Positions 22,647-34,300 of a DNA stretch of 64,000 nucleotides are shown here, piece by piece. Under the pieces are notes generated by a model. It saw nothing but the letters and a program-made list of their open reading frames with translations. It was not told where the DNA came from and made no database searches. The position numbers and the translations under genes are program-made. Where the stretch lies: assembly GCF_002994745.2 (NCBI RefSeq), contig NC_037091.1, forward strand, positions 55,785,612 to 55,849,611. Reading direction: 5' to 3'. Position 1 is the first letter of the stretch; each line of letters starts with the position of its first letter. Source of the DNA: Rosa chinensis (Eukaryota > Streptophyta > Magnoliopsida > Rosales > Rosaceae).

Positions 22647-25600
22647 TGTTTGGCTCCAATTTTGTTGAAGCTAGTCAACAGTCTCTTTTCTGCGCGGGCA
22701 TGCCAGCACCGTTCGGGTGCGGTCGTCGGGGGTGTCCCTTGACCTGACTTCTTTCAAGCAATTGTGGACGAGGAGAGCACCAACCTCGTCGTGGAATTCT
22801 TTGTGCCTCGTAGCGAGGACTTTTGCTGAGCTTCTTGAAAATCACAATCGATACTCCATGTTATAGATCGAGCAGAGCGAGAACCACTGGGAAGTGAGGA
22901 GAACTTGCTAAAGCGTGACTTTAGCTTGGCTGGTTCTGTAACCGTTGTGGTCGCGGCACTACTGTCGGCTCCCGAGGAGACTAGGACCGAAGTACGTTGA
23001 CAGAGGGTTTGGTGGCACTGAAAGTCGGCTTCTGGGAAGACTAGAACTAGGAGTGTGATCACCGGTAAGAGAAAGAGAAGGAGAGGAGTTGCTCTTAGAG
23101 AGGTTGCTCTAGAGAGAACTTAGATAATCTTAGAGATGTTGTTGTTGAATGTGAATGTGTCTGTGTGTGTGGTCGTGGTACTACAATCGGCTCCCGAGGA
23201 GACTAGGACCAAAGTACGTTGACAGAGGGTTTGGTGGCACTGAAAGTCGGCTTCTGAGAAGACTAGGACTAGGAGTGTGATCACCGGTAAGAGAAAGAGA
23301 AAGAGAGGAGTTGCTCTTAGAGAAGTTGCTCTAGAGAGAACTTAGATCATCTTAGAGATGTTTTGATGTTGTGAATGTGTCTGTGTGTTGGTGTTTGGTC
23401 GTGGTTGTTTGGCTCCAGAATTGCTACAGCCGGTCAACAGTCTATTTTCTGCGCGGGCGTGCCAGCACCGTCGGGTGCGGTCGTCGAGGGTGTCCCTTGA
23501 CCTGACTTCTATCAAGCGATTGTTGACGAGGAGAGCACCAACCTCGTCGCTAGGGTCTTTGTGCCTCGTGATGAGGACTTTTGCTTATCTTCTTGCGTCA
23601 CCAAATCGATACTCGATGTTGTAGATCGAGCAGAGCGAGAACCACCGGGAAGTGAGGAGAACTTGCTAAAGCGTGACTTTAGCTTGGCTGGGTTGCTAGG
23701 GCGTTACCCTTGCTTGGCTGGTTCTGTAACCGTTGTGGTCGCGGCACTACCGTCGGCTCCCGAGGAGACTAGGACCGAAGTACGTTGACAGAGGGTTTGG
23801 TGGCACTAATAGTCGGCTCTTGAGGAGACTAGGACTTAGAGTGTGATCACTGGTAAGAGAAAGAGAAGGAGAGGAGTTGCTCTTAGAGAGGTTTCTCTAG
23901 AGAGAACCTAGATCATCTTAGAGATGTTTGTTGTGAATGTGTTTGTTGATTTTGGTCGCGGTACTACAATCGGCTCCCGAGGAGACTAGGACCGAAGTAC
24001 GTTGACAGAGGGTTTGGTGGCACTGAAAGTCGGTTTCTGAGAAGAGTAGGACTAGGAGTGTGATCACCGGTAAGAGAAAGAGAAAGAGAGGAGTAGCTCT
24101 TAGAGAGGTTGCTCTAGAGAGAACTTAGATCATCTTAGAGATGTTTTGTTGTTGTGAATGTGTTGGTTGTCTTTCTTTGTTCTCTTAGCCTCTATATATA
24201 GGCTTCCAAGCAACACTATTTGGCTTTTAAACAAATCATAATGGAGCACTTAATAGGATCATGATGGAGCACTTATGAGATTATGGAGCACTTATGAGAT
24301 TATGAAATTGTTTGGTTCAAGCACTTAAACACTAATGGAATGTTAGGTTTAAGCACTTACTGCTCCAATTTTGCTGCAGCTATATCTCCACCAAGAACTC
24401 AAAATGGGCCTTCGACTTCTTCATATCAAATGATCCATAATGAGTGTAGATCATTGTGGCAAATTTTCAGAGATTTCTTCCATGTGGTTGGGCCGGAAAT
24501 GCTGCTGGACCTCTTACAGGTCCAGTTTTCCAGTTTTGCTTCTGCAGAAAATTGGACTGATTGTTTGAAGGCCTTCCACTCAAAACTAGCTCTGGCACTC
24601 TTCATAAGAAATGATCCTTAGGATGTCTAGAATGAATCTGGAAAGTTTCAGCTCATTTAGATTTCATTTGGTTAGTCTGCCACCCCTCCTTCCTTGTCTA
24701 GCTCGGTTTCTCCTAGCCGAAGTAGGAAAATATGCTAAAGTTGACTTTTCATGCTTCCATGCTTCCATAGTAGGCTTTATTTAGCCTCTAAATATATATT
24801 TCGAGCTAGTCGACAATATATACCTTGAGCCACTGATATTGGCTCAATTTCTCTAAGACGTGCCTTGTCAAGCCAAAATGTTCATTTTGGGTCCAAACAG
24901 TGGTACTACAATCGGCTATCGAGGAGACTAGGACCGAAGTACGTTGACAGAGGGTTTGGTGGCACTGAAAGTCGGCTTCTGAGAAGATTAGGACTAGGAG
25001 TGTGATCACCGGTAAGAAAAAGAGAAGGAGAGGAGTTGTCTTAGAGAGGTTGCTCTAGATAGAACTTAGATCATTTTAGAGATGTTGTTGTTGTGAATGT
25101 GTCTCTTAGAATGAGAGGAGAAGGTGTTTATATAGGGAAGAAAAAGAAGAGTGAAATGATGAGTGGAAAAAAAATAATGAAAGTGGAGTATGAAAGTGAT
25201 TTGTAAAATATGGAAAAGATAGAGAAATGATGAAATGAAAGCAAAGCATGAAGGTGCAGAAACATGGAAGTGATGATGATCTATTAAAGAGATTGTAGTA
25301 GAAAAATATATCCAAGGAAAAAAAAGAAAAGCATCTAGCTTTCTTCATGTGGGTAGGAAACATGAACATGTGAATATTGAGCTGGTTTTAGGTCAGTTTC
25401 TGCCCCTTTATTCCTTCAATTATTTCTCCAACAAGACTTCAGAATGAGCCTTCGACTTCTTCATAAAAAATGTTCCACTATGAGTGTAGATCATCCTGAC
25501 AAATTTTCAAAGCTTTATTCCCTGCGGTTGGGCCGAAAATGCTGCTGGACCTCTTACAGGTCAAGTTTTTCAGTTTTGCTTCTGTAGAAAATTGGACTGA

Positions 25601-25931
25601 TTGTTTGAAGGCCTTCCACTCAAAAATAGCTCTGGCACTATTCCTAAGAAATGATCCTTGGGATGTCTAGTATTAATCTGAAAAGTTTTAGCTCATTTAG
25701 ATTTCATTTGGTTAGTCTGCCTCCCCTCCTTCCTTATTTAGCTCGGTTTCTCCTAGCCGAAGTAGGAAAATGTGCTAAAGTTGACTTTTCATGCTTCCAT
25801 AGTAGGCTTTATTTAGCCTCTAAATATATATTTTGAGCTTGTCGACAATATATAGATTGAGCCACTGACATTGGCTCAATTTCTCCAACACATGCCTTGT
25901 CAGGCCAAAATGCTCATTTTGGGTCCAAACA
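22647..25931 (-). mobile_element. Solo LTR B (same family as A), interrupted by LTR C
   Basis: On the plus strand it starts TGTTTGGCTCC and ends GGGTCCAAACA, the reverse of LTR A. Target duplication AATAT (22642-22646 and 25932-25936) is exact. Without LTR C it is about 1.79 kb, longer than A because it carries extra copies of a block of about 200 bp (about 22948-23160, 23175-23395, 24900-25105). Each copy includes GTACGTTGACAGAGGGTTTGG and a purine-rich GAGAAAGAGAAGGAGAGG tract. No internal retroelement genes are present. Confidence 0.88.
23406..24899 (-). mobile_element. Solo LTR C nested inside LTR B
   Basis: It starts TGTTTGGCTCC at 23406 and ends GGGTCCAAACA at 24899. The duplication GTGGT (23401-23405 and 24900-24904) is exact, and the host LTR reads continuously as GGTCGTGGTACTACAATCGG once it is removed. 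It is 1494 bp, close to LTR A without its CACTA. It is therefore a separate, later insertion of the same family into LTR B. Confidence 0.9.
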
Positions 25932-26155
25932 AATATTATAGAGAGAAGAAGGGAAAAAAAAAACAGAAGAAGAAGAGGGTTCATATGTAGTGTACAATGA
26001 AGCAGATTCTATGTCGTTTAGTAAACATCCTTATGACAAAGCATAATCAGATGTACAAATGAAGCAACCAAATCCACTCCAAGTCTCCAACAGTTTACAA
26101 ATGGCTATGAATGCCTCAATCCAACTCTTACGTGATAGTATAATACACAGTTACG

Positions 26156-26673
26156 TAAAAGTTGGAAACTTTTTTCCTCAAACCTTGTTATGATGAAATT
26201 TGTGTTTGCAGAGAATGTGTTTGTGGGAGCAAGGGATGGATGCGGCCAAGTTTGCACACTCCATCCCTTGCAAACACAATTTTCTTAAACATCATAAAAG
26301 TTGGAAAGTTTTTTACTCAAACCTGCTTGTTGTGATGAAATTTGTGTCTGCACTTTTTGAACCCAGATTATTTCGTTACATTTGTGTCTGCACCTTTTAC
26401 GATGTTTAGCCTGTAAGGAATAAATTTTTTTTCTGTTTGGGTGGGTATGTAACGAAATAATCTGGGTTCAAAAAGTGCAGACACAAATTTCATCACAAAA
26501 AGCAGGTTTGAGTAAAAAACTTTCCAACTTTTATGATGTTTAAGAAAATTGTGTTTGCAAGGGATGAAGTGTGCAAACTTGGCCGCATCCATCCCTTGCT
26601 CCCACAAACACATTCTCTGCAAACACAAATTTCATCATAATAAGGTTTGAGGAAAAAAGTTTCCAACTTTTAC
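26156..26673. repeat. Long inverted repeat (fold-back) at the left edge of the array
   Basis: The left arm (about 26156-26380) is the reverse complement of the right arm (about 26448-26673), with about 67 bp between. The arms are the long and short array subunits in opposite orientations and differ at few positions. A transcript through here would fold into a hairpin of about 225 bp. Confidence 0.88.
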
Positions 26674-29600
26674 TAAATTAGCCTGTAAAGAACGACAAAA
26701 ATCGCAGACACAAATTTCATCATAACAAACAGGTTTGAGGAAAAAAGTTTCCAACTTTTACGATGCTTAGCCTGTAAAAACAAATGATTTCTGTTTGGGT
26801 GGTTATGTTACGAAATAATCTGGGTTCAAAAAGTGCAGACACAAATTTCATCATAACAAGATGGTTTGAAGAAAAAAGTTTCCAACTTTTACGATGTTTA
26901 GCCTGTAAAGAATAAATTTTTTTCTGTTTGGGTGGTTATGTAACGAAATAATCTGGGTTCAAAAAGTGCAGACACAAATTTCATCACAACAAGCAGGTTT
27001 GAGTAAAAAAGTTTCCAACTTTTATGATGTTTAAGAAAATTGTGTTTGCAAGGGATGGAGTGTGCAAACTTGGCCGCATCCATCCCTTGCTCCCACAAAC
27101 ACGTTCTCTGCAAACACAAATTTCATCATAACAAGGTTTGAGGAAAAAAGTTTCCAACTTTTACTATATTAGCCTGTAAAGAACAACAAAAATCGCAGAC
27201 ACAAATTTCATCATAACAAGCAGGTATGAGGAAAAAAGTTTCCAACTTTTATGATGCTTAGCCTGTAAAAACAAATTGTTTCTATTTGGGTGGTTATGTA
27301 ACGAAATAATCTGGGTTCAAAAAGTGCAGACATAAATTTCATCATAACAAGCAGGTTTGAGGAAAAAAGTTTCCAACTTTTACGATGTTTAGCCTGTAAA
27401 GAATAAATTTTTTTTCCTGTTTGGGTGGTTATGTAACGAAATAATCTTGGTTCAAAAAGTGCAGACACAAATTTCATCACAACAAGCAGGTTTGAGTAAA
27501 AAAGTTTCCAACTTTTATGATGTTTAAGAAAATTGTGTTTGCAAGGGATGGAGTGTGCAAACTTGGCCGCATCCATCCCTTGCTCCCACAAACACGTTCT
27601 CTGCAAACACAAATTTCATCATAACAAGGTTTGAGGAAAATCGTTTCCAACTTTTACTATATTAGCCTGTAAAGAACGACAAAAATCACAAACACAAATT
27701 TCATCATAATAAGCAGGTTTGAGGAAAAAAGTTTCCAACTTTTACGATGCTTAGCCTGTAAAAACAAATGATTTCTGTTTGGGTGGTTATGTAACGAAAT
27801 AATCTGGGTTCAAAATGTGCAGACACAAATTTCATCATAACAAGCAGGTTTGAAGAAAAAAGTTTCCAACTTTTACGATGTTTAGCCTGTAAAGAATAAT
27901 TTTTTTCTGTTTGGGTGGTTATGTAACGAAATAATCTGGGTTCAAAAAGTGCAGACACAAATTTCATCACAATAAGCAGGTTTGAGTAAAAAAGTTTCCA
28001 ACTTTTATGATGTTTAAGAAAATTGTGTTTGCAAGGGATGGAGTGTGCAAACTTGGCCGCATCCATCCCTTGCTCCCACAAACACGTTCTCTGCAAACAC
28101 AAATTTCATCATAACAAGGTTTGAGGAAAATCGTTTCCAACTTTTACTATATTAGCCTGTAAAGAACGACAAAAATCACAGACACAAATTTCATCATAAC
28201 AAGCAGGTTTGAGGAAAAAAATTTCCAACTTTTACGATGCTTAGCCTGTAAAAACAAATGATTTCTGTTTGGGTGGTTATGTAACGAAATAATCTGGGTT
28301 CAAAAAGTGCAGACACAAATTTCATCATAACAAGCAGGTTTGAAGAAAAAAGTTTCCAACTTTTACGATGTTTAGCCTGTAAAGAATAATTTTTTTCTGT
28401 TTGGGTGGTTATGCAACGAAATAATCTGGGTTCAAAAAGTGCAGACACAAATTTCATCACAACAAGCAGGTTTGAGTAAAAAAGTTTCCAACTTTTATGA
28501 TGTTTAAGAAAATTGTGTTTGCAAGGGATGGAGTGTGCAAACTTGGCCGCATCCATCCCTTGCTCCCACAAACACGTTCTCTGCAAACACAAATTTCATC
28601 ATAATAAGGTTTGAGGAAAAAAGTTTCCAACCTTTACTATATTAGCCTGTAAAGAACAACAAAAATCGCAGACACAAATTTCATCATAACAAGCAGGTTT
28701 GAGGAAAAAAGTTTCCAAATTTTACGATGCTTAGCCTATAAAAACAAATTGTTTCTGTTTGGGTGGTTATGTAACGAAATAATCTGGGTTCAAAAAGTGC
28801 AGACACAAATTTCATCATAACAAGCAGGTTTGAGGAAAAAAGTTTCCAACTTTTACGATTTTTAGCCTGTAAAGAATAAATTTTTTTTCTGTTTGGGTGG
28901 TTATGTAACGAAATAATCTTTGTTCAAAAAGTGCAGACACAAATTTCATCACAACAAGCAGGTTTGAGTAAAAAAGTTTCCAACTTTTATGATGTTTAAG
29001 AAAATTGTGTTTGCAAGGGATGGAGTGTGCAAACTTGGCCGCATCCATCCCTTGCTTCCACAACACGTTCTCTGCAAACACAAATTTCATCATAATAAGG
29101 TTTGAGGAAAAAAGTTTCCAACTTTTACTATATTAGCCTGTAAAGAACAACAAAAATCACAGACACAAATTTCATCATAACAAGCAGGTTTGAGGAAAAA
29201 AGTTTCCAAATTTTACGATGCTTAGCCTGTAAAAACAAATTGTTTCTGTTTGGGTGGTTATGTAACGAAATAATCTTGGTTCAAAAAGTGCAGACACAAA
29301 TTTCATCACAACAAGCAGGTTTGAGTAAAAAAGTTTCCAACTTTTATGATGTTTAAGAAAATTGTGTTTGCAAAGGATGGAGTGTGCAAACTTGGCCGCA
29401 TCCATCCCTTGCTCCCACAAACACATTCTCTGCAAACACAAATTTCATCATAACAAGGTTTGAGGAAAAAAGTTTCCAACTTTTACTATATTAGCCTGTA
29501 AAGAACAACAAAAATCGCAGACACAAATTTCATCATAACAAGCAGGTTTGAGGAAAAAACTTTCCAACTTTTACGATGCTTAGCCTGTAAAAACAAATGA

Positions 29601-30839
29601 TTTCTGTTTGGGTGGTTATGTTACGAAATAATCTGGGTTTAAAAAGTGCATACACAAATTTCATCATAACAAGCAGGTTTGAGGAAAAAAGTTTCCAATT
29701 TTTACGATGTTTAGCCTGTAAAGAATAAATTTTTTTCCTGTTTGGGTGGTTATGTAACGAAATAATCTGGGTTCAAAAAATGCAGACACAAATTTCATCA
29801 CAACAAGCAGGTTTGAGTAAAAAAGTTTCCAACTTTTATGATGTTTAAGAAAATTGTGTTTGCAAGGGATGGAGTGTGCAAACTTGGCCGCATCCATCCC
29901 TTGCTCCCACAAACACGTTCTCTGCAAACACAAATTTCATCATAACAAGGTTTGAGGAAAAAAGTTTCCAACTTTTACTATATTAGCCTGTAAAGAACAA
30001 CAAAAATCGCAGACACAAATTTCATCATAACAAGCAGGTATGAGGAAAAAAGTTTCCAACTTTTATGATGCTTAGCCTGTAAAAACAAATTGTTTCTATT
30101 TGGGTGGTTATGTAACGAAATAATCTGGGTTCAAAAAGTGCAGACATAAATTTCATCATAACAAGCAGGTTTGAGGAAAAAAGTTTCCAACTTTTACGAT
30201 GTTTAGCCTGTAAAGAATAAATTTTTTTTCCTGTTTGGGTGGTTATGTAACGAAATAATCTTGGTTCAAAAAGTGCAGACACAAATTTCATCACAACAAG
30301 CAGGTTTGAGTAAAAAAGTTTCCAACTTTTATGATGTTTAAGAAAATTGTGTTTGCAAGGGATGGAGTGTGCAAACTTGGCCGCATCCATCTCTTGCTCC
30401 CACAAACACATTCTCTGCAAACACAAATTTCATCATAACAAGGTTTGAGGAAAAAAGTTTCCAACTTTTACTATATTAGCCTGTAAAGAACAACAAAAAT
30501 CGCAGACACAAATTTCATCATAACAAACAGGTTTGAGGAAAAAAGTTTCCAACTTTTACGATGCTTAGCCTGTAAAAACAAATTATTTCTGTTTGGGTGG
30601 TTATGTAACGAAATAATCTGGGTTCAAAAAGTGCAGACACAAATTTCATCATAACAAGCAGGTTTGAGGAAAAAAGTTTCCAACTTTTACGATTTTTAGC
30701 CTGTAAAGAATAAATTTTTTTCTGTTTGGGTGGTTATGTAACGAAATAATCTTTGTTCAAAAAGTGCAGACACAAATTTCATCACAACAAGCAGGTTTGA
30801 GTAAAAAAGTTTCCAACTTTTATGATGTTTAAGAAAATT
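26156..30839. repeat. Higher-order tandem array, unit about 491 bp
   Basis: From about 26613 to 30839 there are about 8.5 head-to-tail units. Each is made of four subunits of about 88, 132, 133 and 139 bp, most starting CAGACACAAATTTCATCA and containing GTTTCCAACTTTTA. Equivalent points lie at 26628, 27119, 27612, 28102, 28592, 29093, 29441, 29933 and 30426, so spacing is 490-501 bp apart from one 348-bp unit that lost a middle subunit. The longest subunit has a perfect 11-bp hairpin stem (GCAAGGGATGG...CCATCCCTTGC). Long minus-strand frames recur with the repeat but show no protein family and are not taken as genes. Confidence 0.95.
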
Positions 30840-31348
30840 GTGTGTGTGTGAGAGAGAGGTCGAGTTACCTTGATCGAGTGAGAGCAAATTTCTCGTCTTT
30901 TTGAGTGGAGCGTGAGCTTCGGCACCGAGCGAGAGCAAATTTCTCGTCTTTCTTAGTCGGAGCGTGAGCAGAGCAGAATGGGGGAGCAGAAATGGGGAAG
31001 AGAGAGACTTAAGGTGGAGGAGGGGAATAAGACAAATTTAAAAAGGACTGCCTCACGTGAGGCGTGCGTGTTTAAGCGGACCAGGGGAGTGCCAAAGCCG
31101 GTGGATATATCTGAGGCGTTGGATTTCAAATCCATTCTAAAATCACATGATCAAAACGCTGAGCTTCCATCTGGAATCGTTCCGGTTCGGTGCGGTCTGG
31201 ATCGTCCGGTTTTCTCCATTGAGAATCGCCCCGGCATCAATCTCTTAACTTGATACTTCGTAATTATTTGCTACAAGCATTTCTTGCTTTGCATGAATTG
31301 AATTGCGGATTTTGATTCGAAGCGGTATTCTAGTTGCTAGTGCTATTC
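30840..31348. other. DNA upstream of SRP72 copy 2, unrelated to that of copy 1
   Basis: It begins with a (GT)n(GA)n stretch, then a directly repeated segment GAGAGCAAATTTCTCGTCTT (at about 30881 and 30936). An open frame from ATG 30978 to 31253 would encode 91 residues (MGEQKWGRERLKVEEGNK...), which I do not recognise. Nothing here resembles the DNA in front of copy 1, so this stretch must supply any promoter of copy 2. Confidence 0.6.
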
Positions 31349-34300
31349 TAGACTCGACCCAGACCCAGACCCAGACTCGGCCGAAACCTCTCAGACCCGA
31401 CGCCATGGCTCCCAAGCTCAAAGACAAGCAGCAGAAGCCTCCTCCGCCGCCCATGGAGGATCTCTTCGCCGCTCTCAACGGCCACATCGAGCAACTGGAG
31501 TTCGAGAAAGCGGTCAAAGTCGCAGATCAAGGTCCATTTTCAACCCCTTTTATTCTCGAATTTCTGAAATTTCCGACTGCGTTTCGTGATTTTGATTTCT
31601 AGTTTTTCCGAAAACCTAATCGCAGTTCTGTCGATTGCTCCTGGAGACGAGGACGCGATTAAGTGCAAGGTCGTTGGCTTGATCAAGGACGATAAGACCA
31701 AAGAGGCGCTTTCCGTGATTCGATCTTGCAAGAATCCTTCTCTGGATTTCGGCTTCTTCAAGGTTTGTAAAATCCGCCTGTTCTTTGCAGTAAATTTTGT
31801 GTAATTTTTGGTTCATTATTGAAAAATTGTGGCTGCATTGTGAATAATTACATTTGCTTACATAGGTTAATTACATTTTCGGTTCGGGTGATATGATAGA
31901 AACTTGTTGCTAATTGTGAGTTTACATATATGTGTGTGGCTAGGTTTGGTTAGGGAGTTAGAATTCACATTTGCTTACAGAATGACTGCTAGTAATGAGA
32001 AGTGTTTAGGTAATAAGCAAAGTAATATCGTGATGTGGGAGTGCCGCTTTGTTTGGTTGAATTGAATAGATGTAATGATTTTTCTTGGAGAGAGTAGCAG
32101 ATACTTTGTTGTTTGATCGGCTTGGGGATTGAAATGTATCTGAAGAGAATTGGCATATGAGTCTTTTCGTTTGCTTGTACTTTCTAGTTATGGATGAACC
32201 ACAGTTATTTCTACGAAATGAATTTGTTCAACTTGTAACGCCAACGATGATGATAGCTGTCCTTTATATTTGTTTCTTATTGCTTCTGTGTTCGAGTTAC
32301 AGTAATTGTCTTTTATTTGAGAAGTGATTATTTTGATCTGAGCCTGAGATGATGCATCCCATATTTTAATCGTTTTGATCCTTCATGAATAGAAATCTTA
32401 TGGCCCATGAACTTCTCCCTCCTTCAGGCCCAGAGAGGGACGGTCAAATGTGGGTTGAGTTTTGTATAATTCTTAAAATACATGCATGAACGTTTCTCAG
32501 TGATATTCTTTTCTACTTTTTCTACTCCTAATTTACTCTTTCTATTCCTAAATAGGCATACTGCTTATACAGAGAAAACGAGTTAGATGAAGCTCTTAAA
32601 TCCCTGAAAAGCCAAGAGACAACTCCTGCAGCAATGCTATTAGAAGCCCAGATCTTATTTCGCTTGGGAAAGTTTGATGCTTGTATCGACATATATCAGA
32701 AGCTTCAAAAGTCCAAAGTTGACTTATTAGATACAAATTATGTAGCTAGCTTGGTTGCTGCTGGGAGGGCTTCTGAAGTACAAGTTGAAGCACTCAGGGG
32801 TAAAGCAAAGAGTAGTTTTGAGCTTGCATTCAACACTGCCTGTTCTTTGATTGAAAGCAATAAGTACACTGATGCAGAGCAGTTCCTGTTGCTAGCCAGA
32901 ACGTAAGATGCTACTGAACTTTTATACTGCCTGATATTTGGTTGGACTGAACCTTTATACAGAGCATTTCTTGAGAGAAAGATTTAGCCTAGAACAGTAT
33001 ACCAGGGAATTATTTGTGGATCCGTTAAGGGAATTAACTCAATCAAGCCTCATGACTGCTTAAGGTTCTCTTTGTGGATCTGTTATTTCCCCATTAAGCG
33101 CTTTATAAGTTCCCGTTATATGTTAAACTATGAATTATTTTCTTTCTCATCAACTGTTTTTCTAATTTGTATTTTACTGTTTATACAACCTTGAGTATTA
33201 TAAAGACTCTTCTGTGAGTCAGAATGAGCTGATGAGAGAAATTCAATTGGTTTTCTTAGAACCGGCCGTGAAGCATTGCTGGAAGATGGTGCACCCGAGG
33301 ATGAGATAGAAACTGAATTGGCGCCAATAGCTGTCCAGTTGGCCTATGTTCAGCAGGTACTGTGATGTTAAATTAATGTTTCTGCTTATTTTCAGTTCTT
33401 TTGCCATGTTGGCAATCCATTAGCGACTAATGTAAATAAGCTTCATTCAACAGCTCCTTGGGCACAGACAAGAGGCCCTTGAGGCCTACACGCACATCAT
33501 TAAATCGGATGTGGGAGATGAGTTATCACTTGCAGTGGCAGTCAACAACCTAATAGCTTTGAGAATTCCAAAAGATGTTTCTGATGGCCTAAAGAAACTT
33601 GATCGATTAAAACAGAAGGACGACAAGCAAAGCTTCCACCTTACTGCTAAACTGGACTCGAAGCTTTCACCAAAACAAAAAGAGTCAATATATGTGACTC
33701 GGGTCCTCTTACTTCTCCATGCAAATAAGATGGATCAGGTCTGTCTCTTTTCTCTTTATATCTTACCTTTTCTTTCAAGTAGTTTTCTATAAATACATCA
33801 CAGATTTAAGTCACTGTGGGTGTTCCACTTCCCTTGCTAATCTCTACTTATTGCTGAAAATTGACAGGCTCGAGAACTTGTTGCTGCACTTCCAGACATG
33901 TTTCCCGAGAGTGTGATGCCTGTTCTACTTCAGGCCGCACTTTTTGTAAGAGAAAACAAGGCTGGAAAAGCTGAAGAAGTTTTAGCCCAGTTTTCTGAGA
34001 AGTTCCCTGAAAAGTCCAAGGTTTTTCTCTTAGCAAGGGCACAGGTTGCTGCTACTGCCAGCCACCCTCATATTGCCGCGGAGTCCCTTTCTAAGATACC
34101 TGATATCCAGCACATGCCTGCTACTGTTGCTACTCTTGTGTCTCTTAAAGAGCGTGCCGGTGACATTGATGGCGCCGCTGCTGTGCTTGACGCTGCAATA
34201 AACTGGTGGTCAAATTCCATGACCGAGGACAACAAGCTCAATGTTTTGATGCAAGAGGCTGCTTCCTTCAAGCTGAGGCATGGACGAGAAGAGGAAGCTT

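Noticed and set aside
16519..25931. The three LTRs read as one full-length retrotransposon
   Set aside because: A is on the plus strand and B and C on the minus strand, each has its own target duplication, and no gag or pol sequence lies between them.
26368..30938. Repeated minus-strand open frames of 70-133 codons (MCLQR... and related) across the array
   Set aside because: They recur once per repeat unit because the DNA repeats, differ in length with each small indel, and show no protein family. They are by-products of the array.
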